Shown: positions 25,744 through 35,307 of the stretch, piece after piece
How the letters are laid out: the number at the start of each line of letters is the position of its first letter
Numbering within the stretch: the stretch's first letter is position 1
Made by a program: the position numbers and the translations under genes
DNA from: Rhizobium binae
GTDB lineage: Bacteria > Pseudomonadota > Alphaproteobacteria > Rhizobiales > Rhizobiaceae
Direction: 5' to 3'
Assembly (NCBI RefSeq): GCF_017357225.1
Contig: NZ_CP071609.1
Coordinates: forward strand, 186,001-250,000
DNA length: 64,000 bases
The notes under the pieces: model-generated
Seen by the model: only the letters and a program-made list of their open reading frames with translations
Databases searched by the model: none
What the model was told of the DNA's origin: nothing

Positions 25744-26541
25744 ATGTCGAAGATAGGTATCATCGGAGCTTCGGGGTGGTTGGGCTCGTCCTTGGCGCAG
25801 GGCCTTGTCGACGCGGGGGTAGCCAATCCACAGGATTTGATCCTTTCCTATCGAAGCAGAAAACCCAATATTCTTCCGGACGCCGTTTGGACCCTGGACA
25901 ACAAACTCCTTGCCGAGGAGGCGGCGGTCGTCATCGTTTCGGTACAACCAGGCGATTTTCCCTCGGTCGACATCGCGATCGGAGGAAAGCTCGCGATTTC
26001 TGTCATGGCCGGGATCAACTTGGCGGCGCTTTCCCGCCACCTGGGAACGGATCGCGTCGTTCGGTCCTTGCCGAATGCTGCAGCCGAGGTCAGACAGTCC
26101 TATACGCCGTGGGTCGCCTCCCCAAAGGTGACAGATGAGGATCGTGCCCTGTTACGTCGGATTGCCGGAGCCTGGGGCGAAGCTGATGAGCTCCGTTTCG
26201 AACTCGATTTGGACTACTTCACCGGATTGACGGGTTCAGGCCCCGCATTTCCCGCCTTGCTTGCACGCGCAATGGCGCGGGATGCTGTGGCAAGGGGGAT
26301 CGACCCCGCGATCGCGCGCAAGGCCGTTGTCGCCGTGCTGAAAGGCGCCGGCGCGCTCTTTGAGCGAACTTCAGACGCGCCTGAGGATGTGGTCCGACGT
26401 TTCGTCGATTACAAAGGCACCACTTCGGCAGCCTTGGAGGCGATGATCGCCGGCAACTTCGAGAGGGCCGTCAGCAATGGCCTTGAGGCAGCGCTTGCCC
26501 GATCGTACGTGCTCGGGTCCAGCGAAGGCAAAGTCGACTGA
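25744..26541 (+). CDS. pyrroline-5-carboxylate reductase-like (ProC family) oxidoreductase
   Basis: A 265-residue NAD(P)-dependent reductase. The Rossmann start is SKIGIIGASGWLGSSLAQGL, the mid-region has VVIVSVQPGDF and VVRSLPNAAAEV, and the C-terminal dimerisation domain has the ProC signature FTGLTGSGPAFPALLARAM. True ProC converts pyrroline-5-carboxylate to proline; a copy at the end of a catabolic operon more likely acts on a related cyclic imine from the imported substrate. GGAAATGAG stands before the ATG at 25744; the ATG at 25720 has no such site. Confidence 0.83.
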   Translation: MSKIGIIGASGWLGSSLAQGLVDAGVANPQDLILSYRSRKPNILPDAVWTLDNKLLAEEAAVVIVSVQPGDFPSVDIAIGGKLAISVMAGINLAALSRHLGTDRVVRSLPNAAAEVRQSYTPWVASPKVTDEDRALLRRIAGAWGEADELRFELDLDYFTGLTGSGPAFPALLARAMARDAVARGIDPAIARKAVVAVLKGAGALFERTSDAPEDVVRRFVDYKGTTSAALEAMIAGNFERAVSNGLEAALARSYVLGSSEGKVD

Positions 26542-27525
26542 TCACCGCTTGGCCTTCGTTAATTTCTCTCGAAACCGGCTCGGAGTGCTGGAAAAGCGTG
26601 CTGTGAATGCTTTTGAAAAGTGTCCCGCGCTGGAAAAGCCGGTCGCGAACGCGATCTCTGAAATCAACAGCGGGCTTTGTTCCAGCAGTCTGCGTGCGTG
26701 ATCCAGGCGGACGTTTCGGTAAGCTTCGAGAAATCCGATTTCCAACTGGTCCGTAAACAATCTGTCCAGATGGCGAACGCTGACGCCGGCAACCTTCGCC
26801 ATCGCGTCGCGGGATAGTGGCTGTTCGATCGTGGCCTCCATCTTTTCCAAGACTGCCAGTAGCGCTGGATGATGGGTGCCAAACCGCTCCGCCGCCGAGC
26901 CGCGCTGTGGCGCGGTGGGCTCGCCGACCGCCGTATGGAGATACCAATCACTGACGCGGCGGGCGAAATGCGATCCCATCCGTTCCGAAATCATCGCATG
27001 CATCATGTCGAGCGGCGCGATACCGCCGCCGCAGGTTATACGATCGCCGTCTATGACAAAGCGCGCCTGCCGGGGCGAAAGATGCGGAAAGGCTTCTTTC
27101 AAAAGCTCGGCGTGTTCCCAGTGAATGGTGAAGTTGCGATTGTCCATGAGCCCCGCGGCAGCCAGAAGATAGGCGCCCGATGATATGCCGCCGATCCTGA
27201 CGCCCTGCCGCGAGAGTTTGCGCAGTGTGCCGTAAAGTCCGTCCCGGTCCTCCCAGTCCTGCCGGTTGCCGCCGGCGCAGACGAAGACCGTGTGGCAGCC
27301 TCCACCCTTGGCCAGTAGATCCTCGCAATCGATGCTCAGACCCGACGAGCTTCGCACCGGTTGGCCGGAGGGCGAAAGCGGGGTGATGTCGTAGAGCGAT
27401 ATCCCGGCAATGAGATTGGCAGCACGCAGTGGCTCCGTCGCCGATGCATAGGACATCAGCGCAAAATTGGGCACGAGTAGAAAGCCAATGCGTTGCAAAG
27501 CCTTCGATTCATTTAGAGAGCTCAT
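26542..27525 (-). CDS. GlxA-type AraC-family transcriptional regulator
   Basis: A 327-residue regulator with an N-terminal DJ-1/PfpI-like ligand domain (about 10-200) and a C-terminal AraC helix-turn-helix pair (about 225-320: MAKVAGVSVRHLDRLF, EIAFATGFSSAGHFSKAF). The nucleophile Cys of true PfpI enzymes is replaced by Ser in IGGISSGAYLLAAAG, as in non-enzymatic regulators. Regulators of this class (GbdR, CdhR, SouR) control glycine betaine, carnitine and sarcosine catabolism. It is divergent from soxB with about 95 bases between, so it most likely activates soxBDAG-folD in response to a methylated glycine. Confidence 0.88.
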   Translation of the reverse strand: MSSLNESKALQRIGFLLVPNFALMSYASATEPLRAANLIAGISLYDITPLSPSGQPVRSSSGLSIDCEDLLAKGGGCHTVFVCAGGNRQDWEDRDGLYGTLRKLSRQGVRIGGISSGAYLLAAAGLMDNRNFTIHWEHAELLKEAFPHLSPRQARFVIDGDRITCGGGIAPLDMMHAMISERMGSHFARRVSDWYLHTAVGEPTAPQRGSAAERFGTHHPALLAVLEKMEATIEQPLSRDAMAKVAGVSVRHLDRLFTDQLEIGFLEAYRNVRLDHARRLLEQSPLLISEIAFATGFSSAGHFSKAFTARFSSTPSRFREKLTKAKR

Positions 27526-27619
27526 GGCCTATTTCTATATCAATGTGTCCCTTGTATGCAATTGCTGTCGTCGAGAATGGCTTAGGGTAATCATCGACAC
27601 CTCCATTGACGGGCAATCC

Positions 27620-28870
27620 ATGCGGTATTCAGCACTATCCCTGCTTCTTAACGGACTTCGTGGCAACAAGGCCTGGGCGCCGGCCTGGCGCCAGCCGGAG
27701 CCGAAGTCCCATTACGACGTAATCATCGTCGGCGGTGGCGGCCATGGTCTTGCGACCGCCTATTACCTTGCCAAGGAATTCGGCATCACAAATGTCGCCG
27801 TGCTGGAAAAAGCCTATATCGGAGGCGGAAACGTCGGCCGCAATACGACGATCATCCGGTCGAACTACCTGCTGCCCGGCAATAACCCGTTCTACGAGTT
27901 TTCCATGAAGCTCTGGGAAGGGCTGGAACAGGATTTTAACTTCAATGCGATGGTCTCGCAGCGCGGCGTTCTGAACCTCTTCCATTCGGATGCTCAGCGT
28001 GACGCCTATACACGGCGCGGCAATGCCATGCGTCTCCACGGCGTCGATGCTGAACTGCTCGATCGCGCCGCGGTGCAAAAGATGCTGCCCTTCCTCGATT
28101 TCAACAATGCCCGCTTCCCGATTCAGGGCGGTTTGATCCAGCGGCGCGGCGGCACGGTTCGCCACGATGCCGTGGCCTGGGGCTATGCCCGTGGCGCCGA
28201 CATGCGCGGCGTCGACATCATCCAGAATTGCGAAGTGACCGGCATCCGCCGCGAAAACGGCAAAGTTACGGGCGTCGAGACGAGCCGTGGCTTCATCGGC
28301 TGCGGTAAGCTCGGCCTTGCGGCCGCCGGCAATTCCTCGCGCGTCGCCGAAATGGCGGGTCTGAAATTGCCGATGGAAAGCCATGTGCTGCAGGCTTTCG
28401 TATCGGAGGGATTGAAGCCATTCATCGATGGTGTCGTCACCTTCGGCGCCGGCCATTTCTATGTCTCGCAGTCCGACAAGGGCGGCCTTGTCTTCGGCGG
28501 CGATATCGACGGTTACAATTCGTATGCGCAGCGCGGCAATCTGGCGACGGTCGAGCATGTGATCGAAGCCGGCAAGGCAATGATCCCATCGCTGTCGCGT
28601 GTCCGGGTGCTGCGCTCCTGGGGTGGCATCATGGACATGTCCATGGATGGTACACCGATCATCGACCGCACGCCGATCGACAATCTCTATCTCAATGCGG
28701 GCTGGTGTTATGGCGGCTTCAAGGCGACGCCGGCGTCGGGCTTCTGCTTTGCGCACCTGCTCGCCCGCGGCGTCGCGCACGATACCACGCGGCAGATGCG
28801 GCTCGACCGCTTCGAGCGCGGCTATCTGATCGACGAAAAGGGCCAGGGCGCCCAACCGAACCTGCACTGA
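27620..28870 (+). CDS. soxB: sarcosine oxidase beta subunit
   Basis: A 416-residue flavoprotein subunit of the heterotetrameric sarcosine oxidase, which demethylates sarcosine to glycine. The FAD-binding fold is YDVIIVGGGGHGLATAYYLA. The region RRGGTVRHDAVAWGYARG holds the conserved His reported as covalent FMN attachment site in this family. The C-terminus has WGGIMDMSMDGTPIID and NAGWCYGGFKATPASG. I chose the ATG at 27620 because it gives the usual length; the longer frame to 27467 overlaps the divergent regulator. First gene of the sox operon. Confidence 0.95.
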   Translation: MRYSALSLLLNGLRGNKAWAPAWRQPEPKSHYDVIIVGGGGHGLATAYYLAKEFGITNVAVLEKAYIGGGNVGRNTTIIRSNYLLPGNNPFYEFSMKLWEGLEQDFNFNAMVSQRGVLNLFHSDAQRDAYTRRGNAMRLHGVDAELLDRAAVQKMLPFLDFNNARFPIQGGLIQRRGGTVRHDAVAWGYARGADMRGVDIIQNCEVTGIRRENGKVTGVETSRGFIGCGKLGLAAAGNSSRVAEMAGLKLPMESHVLQAFVSEGLKPFIDGVVTFGAGHFYVSQSDKGGLVFGGDIDGYNSYAQRGNLATVEHVIEAGKAMIPSLSRVRVLRSWGGIMDMSMDGTPIIDRTPIDNLYLNAGWCYGGFKATPASGFCFAHLLARGVAHDTTRQMRLDRFERGYLIDEKGQGAQPNLH

Positions 28871-28892
28871 TCACACGAAGGAAAAGCCGGAT

Positions 28893-29156
28893 ATGGCAAG
28901 CCTCGTTCCCTGCCCCCATTGCGGCAGACGACCCAAGGAAGAATTCACCGTGAAGGGCGCAGCACTTGCCCGCCCGGCACCGGAGGCCGAGGCGGCGGCC
29001 TGGATGGATTACGTCTACCTGCGCGACAACCCGCGCGGCCGATATGAGGAATATTGGCACCACACGTCGGGCTGCCGCCGCTGGCTGGTGGTGACCCGCG
29101 ATACCGCCACCCATGAGATAGAAGCGAGCCGCGATGCGGCGCTCGCGCAAGGATAG
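28893..29156 (+). CDS. soxD: sarcosine oxidase delta subunit
   Basis: An 87-residue zinc-binding subunit. It has the CPHCGRRPKEEF start with two Cys and EEYWHHTSGCRRWL with His and Cys, which make the structural zinc site. Position between soxB and soxA and length match the family exactly. GGAAAAG-type sequence precedes the ATG. Confidence 0.95.
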   Translation: MASLVPCPHCGRRPKEEFTVKGAALARPAPEAEAAAWMDYVYLRDNPRGRYEEYWHHTSGCRRWLVVTRDTATHEIEASRDAALAQG

Positions 29157-29162
29157 TCGCCC

Positions 29163-32126
29163 ATGACACCGTATCGTTTGCAGAATGGCGGCTTGATCGA
29201 TCGGCAGGTAAGCCTGTCCTTCTCCTTCGACGGCAAGAAAATGCTCGGCTTCGGCGGCGACAGCCTTGCCTCCGCGCTGCTTGCCAACGGCCAGCTTCTG
29301 GTCGGTCGCAGCTTCAAGTATCACCGTCCGCGCGGCATCCTGACCGCGGGCGCGGCAGAGCCGAATGCGCTGATGACCATCGGCCAGGGCGGCCGCACTG
29401 AGCCTAACACCCGCGCCACCATGCAAGAGCTTTACCAGGGGCTGGAAGCCAGGAGCCAGAACCGTTGGCCGTCGCTCGACTTCGACATCGGCTCGCTGAA
29501 CAGCCTGCTGTCGCCATTCCTCGGCGCGGGCTTCTACTACAAGACCTTCATGTGGCCGGCTCCATTTTGGGAAAAGGTCTACGAGCCCTTCATCCGCAAG
29601 GCTGCCGGTCTCGGCAAGGCGAGCTACGAGGCGGACCCGGATACCTACGAGAAGTGCTGGGCGCATTGCGATCTCCTGATCATCGGCGCCGGACCGGCCG
29701 GTCTTGCCGCGGCATTGACAGCGGGTCGTTCCGGTGCGCGGGTCATTGTGATCGACGAGCATTCGATAATCGGCGGTTCGCTTCTGTCGGACACGGCGAC
29801 GATCGGCGGCGCGACGGCCATCGATTTCGTCCGTGAGGCGCAGGCCGATCTTCAGGCGCTGCCGAATGTGCAGGTTCTCGACCGCACCACAGTTTTCGGC
29901 TGGTACGATGGCAATGTGTTCGGCGCGGTCGAGCGCGTCCAGAAGCATGTCGCCCTGCCGAAGGCCGAAGTGCCGGTCGAGCGGCTGTGGCGCATCGCGG
30001 CGAAACAGGCGCTTCTGGCGACCGGCGCCGAGGAGCGTCCACTGGTCTTCGGCGGCAACGACACGCCCGGCGTAATGATGGCCGGTGCGATGCGCACCTA
30101 TCTCAACCGCTTCGGCGTGGCGCCCGGTCGTGAAGTGGCGATCTTCACCACCAATGACAGCGGCTATGCGCTTGCTCTCGATCTCGAGGCGCGGGGTATC
30201 GTGCCTGTGGCGATCATCGACAGCCGCCCGGAAGGCTCAGCCGCCTATGCCGGACACGCACGCGTCATCAAGGGTGCCTTCGTCTCCGACGCCAAGGGCG
30301 GCAAGGCCCTGTCGTCCATCGAAATCTCGAGGAGCGGCGGCAGGGAAACCCTCAAAACGGACGCGTTGGCCGTGGCGGGTGGTTTCAGCCCGATCATCCA
30401 TCTTGCCTGCCATCGCGGCGGCAAGCCGGTCTGGTCCGACGAGCAGGCGGCGTTTCTCGCCCCGGAAAGCCTCATCGGTCTGCAACTTGCCGGCTCCGTT
30501 CTCGGCGCTTCCAGCATCGCGGCCTCGTTGACCGAAGGCGCTGCCAGAGCGTCCGTCATGGTCTCCGACATGGGCTTTCCCGTCGCGCCGGCGAGCTTCG
30601 GCGAGGTAGAAGGCGACATGGCGAGCCGGCCGGCCAAGGCACTCTGGACCATTCCGAACGTCAAGGGCAAGGCCTTCGTCGATTACCAGAACGACGTGCA
30701 CCGCAAGGATCTCGGCCTCGCCGTCCGGGAAGGATACGGCCATGTCGAGCTTGCCAAGCGCTACACGACCAATGGCATGGCGACCGACCAGGGCAAGCTT
30801 TCCAATGTCAACGCCATCGGACTTCTGGCCGAAGCGCGGGGCGTTTCTCCTGCTGATGTCGGCACGACGACGTTCCGTCCCTTCTACACGCCAGTGTCGT
30901 TCGGCGCGCTGACCGGTGCCTATCATGGCTCCCATTTCCAGCCGGTGCGCAAGTCGCCGTTGCATGACTGGGCGAAGAAAAACGGCGCGGTCTTCGTCGA
31001 AACAGGCCTGTGGTATCGCTCCTCCTGGTTCCCGCGCGATGGCGAGACCACCTGGCGCGAAAGCGTCGATCGCGAAGTGAAGAATGCCCGCGTCAATGCC
31101 GGTCTTTGCGACGTGTCGATGCTCGGCAAGATCGAAGTGTGCGGCAAGGACGCCGCCGAATTCCTCAACCGCGTCTATTCGAACGCCTTCCTGAAACTGC
31201 CGGTTGGCAAGGCGCGCTACGGCCTGATGCTGCGCGAAGACGGCATGATCTATGACGACGGCACGACCAGCCGCCTGTCGGAAGAGCATTTTTTCATGAC
31301 GACGACGACCGCCTATGCCGCGGGCGTCATGAACCACCTTGAATTCTGCAGCCAAGCGCTGTGGCCGGAACTTGACGTGCGGCTTGCCTCGGCGACTGAT
31401 CAATGGGCGCAGATGGCGATTGCCGGGCCGAAATCCCGCATGATCCTGCAGAAGATTGTCGATGAGAATATTTCGAACGATGCCTTCCCGTTCCTAGGCG
31501 CCAAGGAAGTTTCCCTGTTCGCCGGTCAGTTGCATGGCCGTCTCTTCCGGATTTCGTTCTCCGGCGAACTGGCCTACGAACTGGCGGTTCCGGCCGGCTA
31601 TGGCGAAAGCGTTGCTGACGCCTTGATGGAAGCGGGCCGCGAGCACGGCATCCAGCCCTATGGCGTCGAGGCGCTAGGCGTCATGCGCATCGAAAAGGGC
31701 CACGTCACTCATAACGAGATCAACGGCACCGTGGTGCCGGGCGACCTCGGTTTCGGCAAGATGGTGTCTGCCACCAAGCCGGACTTCATCGGCAAGGCTA
31801 TGGTCGGCCGCGAAGGTCTCATCGACGCCGAACGTGGCCAACTTGTCGGTGTGCGACCGCTCGATCCCGCCACATCCTTCCGCAGCGGTTCGCACATTCT
31901 TGCCAAGGATGCGCCGGCGACGCTCGAAAACGATCAGGGTTATGTCACATCGTCCGCCTACTCGCCGCATGTGGGTTCCACGATCGGACTTGCGCTCGTC
32001 AAACGCGGCTCCGAACGGCATGGCGAAGACGTCATGATCTGGAACGGCCTGAGCGACGAGTACACGCCCGGCCGCCTCTGCAATCCGGTTTTCGTCGATC
32101 CAGAAAACGAGAAGCTTCATGTCTGA
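29163..32126 (+). CDS. soxA: sarcosine oxidase alpha subunit
   Basis: A 987-residue subunit. The order is an N-terminal ferredoxin-like domain (about 1-95; RSFKYHRPRGILTAG), an NAD-binding Rossmann domain (about 165-200; LLIIGAGPAGLAAALTAGRS), and a C-terminal folate-binding aminomethyltransferase-like domain (about 600-980; GVEALGVMRIEKGHV). The last domain passes the sarcosine methyl group to THF as 5,10-methylene-THF. It begins seven bases after soxD and its end overlaps soxG by eight bases. Confidence 0.95.
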   Translation: MTPYRLQNGGLIDRQVSLSFSFDGKKMLGFGGDSLASALLANGQLLVGRSFKYHRPRGILTAGAAEPNALMTIGQGGRTEPNTRATMQELYQGLEARSQNRWPSLDFDIGSLNSLLSPFLGAGFYYKTFMWPAPFWEKVYEPFIRKAAGLGKASYEADPDTYEKCWAHCDLLIIGAGPAGLAAALTAGRSGARVIVIDEHSIIGGSLLSDTATIGGATAIDFVREAQADLQALPNVQVLDRTTVFGWYDGNVFGAVERVQKHVALPKAEVPVERLWRIAAKQALLATGAEERPLVFGGNDTPGVMMAGAMRTYLNRFGVAPGREVAIFTTNDSGYALALDLEARGIVPVAIIDSRPEGSAAYAGHARVIKGAFVSDAKGGKALSSIEISRSGGRETLKTDALAVAGGFSPIIHLACHRGGKPVWSDEQAAFLAPESLIGLQLAGSVLGASSIAASLTEGAARASVMVSDMGFPVAPASFGEVEGDMASRPAKALWTIPNVKGKAFVDYQNDVHRKDLGLAVREGYGHVELAKRYTTNGMATDQGKLSNVNAIGLLAEARGVSPADVGTTTFRPFYTPVSFGALTGAYHGSHFQPVRKSPLHDWAKKNGAVFVETGLWYRSSWFPRDGETTWRESVDREVKNARVNAGLCDVSMLGKIEVCGKDAAEFLNRVYSNAFLKLPVGKARYGLMLREDGMIYDDGTTSRLSEEHFFMTTTTAYAAGVMNHLEFCSQALWPELDVRLASATDQWAQMAIAGPKSRMILQKIVDENISNDAFPFLGAKEVSLFAGQLHGRLFRISFSGELAYELAVPAGYGESVADALMEAGREHGIQPYGVEALGVMRIEKGHVTHNEINGTVVPGDLGFGKMVSATKPDFIGKAMVGREGLIDAERGQLVGVRPLDPATSFRSGSHILAKDAPATLENDQGYVTSSAYSPHVGSTIGLALVKRGSERHGEDVMIWNGLSDEYTPGRLCNPVFVDPENEKLHV

Positions 32127-32652
32127 ATTCCGCGTCACCCTGCGGCCAGCACTGGCCACCACGGATCCCGTTGCTTCCGACCGGATCACGCTCGAAGCCC
32201 TGGCTGAAGGCCATGTCATTCATGTTCTCGGCAAGCCTGGCGATGACGGTGTCGCCGCACGGCTCGCGCCGTTTTCTGACGGTACGGCGCATGCGGTTCG
32301 CGCCGCCGGCCCGGGCCAGTGGTTTATCGTTGGTAACGGCGTGAAATCGTATGCGGAACTCTCGGCCCTTTCCGAAGCGCTGAAGCCGGGCGCTTTTGGC
32401 GTTGATCAGAGCCAGGGCCGCGTTCGTATGCTGGCTAGAGGCTCGATGGTCGAGCGGGTGCTGGCCAAGGGGACGGCGGTCGATCTGTCGCTTACCGCCT
32501 TTCCGATCGGTCATTCTACAACCACGCTGTTCGGCCACATTGCCGCGCACGTAACCCGCACCGGTGAGGATGCCTTCGAGATCATGGTTCTGCGCGGTTT
32601 CGCTGAAAGCCTGTGGGACGATCTTGCCAGCATGTGCGCCGAATATCTCTGA
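32119..32652 (+). CDS. soxG: sarcosine oxidase gamma subunit
   Basis: A 177-residue structural subunit with the family motifs [18 protein letters not shown]-like [12 protein letters not shown], and the C-terminal [11 protein letters not shown]. Its ATG lies inside the end of soxA, giving coupled translation. Length and position are normal, so the operon encodes a complete heterotetramer. Confidence 0.93.
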   Translation: MSEFRVTLRPALATTDPVASDRITLEALAEGHVIHVLGKPGDDGVAARLAPFSDGTAHAVRAAGPGQWFIVGNGVKSYAELSALSEALKPGAFGVDQSQGRVRMLARGSMVERVLAKGTAVDLSLTAFPIGHSTTTLFGHIAAHVTRTGEDAFEIMVLRGFAESLWDDLASMCAEYL

Positions 32653-32672
32653 AGCCAAACGACGGATATCCC

Positions 32673-33572
32673 ATGACAGTCATCATCGACGGCAAGCAGA
32701 TGGCCGCTTCGGTCCTCGAGCAGGTGAAGCACGCTGCCACGCAGCTTGAGAGGGAAGCCGGGGCCAAGGCCGGGCTGGCGGTAGTCATTGTCGGCGACGA
32801 TCCGGCAAGCCACACCTATGTCGGCGCCAAGAGCCGGATGGCCAAGGAATGCGGCTTCTCCTCAGTCCAGCACACGCTGCCTGCGGAGACGAGCCAGGCG
32901 GAGCTGCTGGCGCTCGTCGAGACGCTGAATGGCGATCCGGCTATCCACGGCGTTCTCGTGCAGCTGCCGCTACCGGGCCATTTGGATTCTGATGCGGTGA
33001 TCCAGTCGATCCGTCCGGGGAAGGATGTCGACGGCCTGCATGTGGTCAATGCCGGCAAGTTGGCGACGGGCGATCTGAAGACCGGCCTCGTGTCCTGCAC
33101 CCCAGCCGGCGCGATGGTGCTGGTGCGCGCCATCCATGGCACGGATCTTTCGGGATTGAACGCTGTGGTCATCGGCCGTTCGAACCTGTTTGGCAAGCCC
33201 ATGGGGCAATTGCTACTTAACGCCAACGCGACGGTAACGATGGCGCATTCGCGCACGAAGGACTTGGCAGGCATTTGCCGCAGTGCGGATATTCTGGTTG
33301 CAGCCGTCGGCCGCCCCGAGATGGTCAAGGAAGACTGGGTAAAACCCGGTGCGACCGTGATCGATGTTGGAATCAACCGAATTGCAGCGCCTGAACGCGG
33401 CGAAGGCAAGAGTCGGCTTGTCGGCGACGTGGCCTATGCGGAGGCCGTAACGTTCGCCGGAGCGATTACGCCGGTCCCAGGCGGTGTAGGTCCGATGACC
33501 ATCGCCATGCTTATGGCCAATACGGTCATTGCGGCGACCCGCGCGCTTGGCCGTGTCGCGCCGACGTTCTAG
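32673..33572 (+). CDS. folD: methylene-THF dehydrogenase / methenyl-THF cyclohydrolase
   Basis: A 299-residue bifunctional enzyme that oxidises 5,10-methylene-THF to 10-formyl-THF. Motifs are [14 protein letters not shown] with the catalytic Lys, [28 protein letters not shown], and [15 protein letters not shown] in the NADP-binding domain, then [15 protein letters not shown]. Starting at 32673 gives the normal length. It is 20 bases after soxG and takes up the methylene-THF made by sarcosine oxidase; PurU at 15.2-16.1 kb can then release formate. Confidence 0.94.
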   Translation: MTVIIDGKQMAASVLEQVKHAATQLEREAGAKAGLAVVIVGDDPASHTYVGAKSRMAKECGFSSVQHTLPAETSQAELLALVETLNGDPAIHGVLVQLPLPGHLDSDAVIQSIRPGKDVDGLHVVNAGKLATGDLKTGLVSCTPAGAMVLVRAIHGTDLSGLNAVVIGRSNLFGKPMGQLLLNANATVTMAHSRTKDLAGICRSADILVAAVGRPEMVKEDWVKPGATVIDVGINRIAAPERGEGKSRLVGDVAYAEAVTFAGAITPVPGGVGPMTIAMLMANTVIAATRALGRVAPTF

Positions 33573-33864
33573 TTCGAACAACAGCAACTTCGACTGGGGG
33601 CACCCACAGCGCGAAAGCGAGTAAGCTTGGGCTCTCCCCCCCCTCGGCCGCGACCGCGCGTCGCACTGCGGCGGTTTGGCCCGCCGTAGAATGCGGATGA
33701 TTTCTTGCGTCCGACAAGAGAAGAAAATCTCGGGCGTGAGAAGGGTAGCGCTAGCAGCGTCGCCTCGCGCTGATGTGGTCGGTGGAAGTTTGTCGATCTA
33801 TCGGTCGCTCAAACGGCTATCCTCAGGTAGTCCTCCCCGTTTTAGCGGGGTTCAGCGGTAGAAT

Positions 33865-34692
33865 TCACGCGGCCATTTTCAGTTTCTGAGCGGGTGTGAT
33901 GCCGCCAATGCCCATGTTGGGCCGTTCGTGGTTATACGTCCAAAGCCACTCCGTGGCGATCTCCTGCACCTCCGTTATGCTGTCAAAAATATACAGATCG
34001 AGCCATTCATGCCGAACAGTTCGGTTATAGCGCTCGACATACGCGTTCTGCTGAGGCTTGCCGGGCTGGATGTAGTTCAATGCGATGCCTTGGGTCTCTG
34101 CCCATTCGACCAGTTTCGAACTGACATATTCAGGGCCATTATCAACCCTGATTGCCAGCGGCTTGCCCCGCCATTCGATGATCTGGTTGAGGCTGCGCAC
34201 GACCCGCTCGGCAGGAAGTGAGAAGTCAACCTCGATCCCCAGTCCCTCTCGGTTGAAGTCGTCCAACACGTTCAGAAGCCTGAACTGGCGACCGTCCGCC
34301 AAGCGATCCGCCATGAAGTCCATCGACCAGATCATGTTCGGCGCTTCGGGCACCGCCAGTTCCTCTGGCTTCTCGCGCTTCAGCCGCCGCCGGGGCTTGA
34401 TCCTGAGATTCAGCTCAAGCTCCCGGTAGATGCGGTAGACGCGTTTGTGGTTCCAGCGATGGCCCTGGACATTGCGCATATACAGGAAGCAGAGACCGAA
34501 TCCCCAGGTCTTCTTCACCTTCACAAGCCCAAGCAGCAGATCGGCGATCTGATCGTTGTCGAAATTACGTTGGGGACCATACCGATAACACGTCTCGCTG
34601 ACGCCAAATGTCCTGCATGCCAGCGCGATACTTACACCGCGTTGCGCCACTACTTTCTCGGCCAGCTCTCGGCGCTGAGATGGCCGCGTCAT
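33865..34692 (-). CDS. IS3-family transposase orfB (DDE integrase core)
   Basis: A 275-residue frame holding the catalytic domain. The DDE residues are in [16 protein letters not shown] (first Asp), [12 protein letters not shown] (second Asp) and [17 protein letters not shown] (Glu). The N-terminal HTH_21 region begins [20 protein letters not shown]. It is normally expressed as a fusion with orfA by minus-one frameshifting, so its own ATG may be used rarely. Confidence 0.93.
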   Translation of the reverse strand: MTRPSQRRELAEKVVAQRGVSIALACRTFGVSETCYRYGPQRNFDNDQIADLLLGLVKVKKTWGFGLCFLYMRNVQGHRWNHKRVYRIYRELELNLRIKPRRRLKREKPEELAVPEAPNMIWSMDFMADRLADGRQFRLLNVLDDFNREGLGIEVDFSLPAERVVRSLNQIIEWRGKPLAIRVDNGPEYVSSKLVEWAETQGIALNYIQPGKPQQNAYVERYNRTVRHEWLDLYIFDSITEVQEIATEWLWTYNHERPNMGIGGITPAQKLKMAA

Positions 34693-34952
34693 TTTTTTCC
34701 GAGAGCCTCCTTCAGCAGATCGGCTTGCATGCTCAAGTCGGCATACATCCGCTTCAATCGACGGTTCTCGTCCTCAAGAGCCTTCATCTGGCTCATCATC
34801 GAGGCGTCCATGCCCCCATACTTTGCCCGCCACTTGTAAAAACTGGCACTGCTGATGCCATGCTCCCGGCAAAGCTCAGGTACGGGGACACCGCCTTCCG
34901 CCTGGCGCAACACAGCCATGATTTGGGCTTCGGTAAATCGGCTCTTCTTCAT
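34689..34952 (-). CDS. IS3-family transposase orfA
   Basis: An 87-residue helix-turn-helix and leucine-zipper protein: [36 protein letters not shown] and the coiled coil [20 protein letters not shown]. Its last codons are GGA AAA AAA followed by TGA, a seven-A slippery run that would shift ribosomes by minus one into orfB. The ATG at 34952 fits the family; an earlier ATG at 34970 adds six residues. Confidence 0.9.
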   Translation of the reverse strand: MKKSRFTEAQIMAVLRQAEGGVPVPELCREHGISSASFYKWRAKYGGMDASMMSQMKALEDENRRLKRMYADLSMQADLLKEALGKK

Positions 34953-35023
34953 CAAAATCTCCTCGAGCATCTTGCCGAGAAAATTCTACTTTTGAAGCCC
35001 CTTATTCGCGGGGAGGACTACCC

Positions 35024-35307
35024 TCACATCGCAAAGACACTAACGCTGGGTGCTACAGTCAGCGCTTGAATACCTTTCAACTCGAAGAGCCGGTAATCTC
35101 GAAGCCGAATTATTTGGAGCTTTTGAACGCGGACAAATAACAGGCGTCGTCCCGGGAGGCCCAGCTGTGCGCCGCAGACTTCAGGGTCGTGTCTTTTAGA
35201 TCTTTAAACAATTTCCCGCTGCCGATGACACTGGACGAGAGCCTAATTCGCCGATGGAAGCGGTTCGCTTCTAACAGTCGAGTCCGGCGGCCGCGGATGA
35301 CATCGAC
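35024..35307. other. spacer between IS3 and the thiolase remnant
   Basis: The first four bases are the right target duplicate. No gene, terminator or repeat is apparent in the remainder. Confidence 0.4.

Larger units (their letters stand above)
33826..35023 (-). mobile_element. IS3-family (IS407-group) insertion sequence, intact
   Basis: A 1198-bp element with 14 identical terminal inverted bases (GGTAGTCCTCCCCG at 33826 and its complement ending at 35023) and partial matching beyond (GTAGAATT). Four-base CTCA repeats flank it at 33822-33825 and 35024-35027, as expected of this group. The two frames orfA and orfB overlap by four bases with a seven-A slippery run. It separates folD from the thiolase operon and does not break a recognisable gene. 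Confidence 0.9.

Noticed and set aside
27635..28867. Long antisense frame of about 410 codons opposite soxB
   Set aside because: It mirrors the codon structure of soxB, has no domain text and no ribosome site; a GC-rich shadow.
28719..31403. Two long minus-strand frames opposite soxD and soxA
   Set aside because: They lie wholly inside confidently identified sarcosine oxidase genes and have low-complexity, shadow-type composition.
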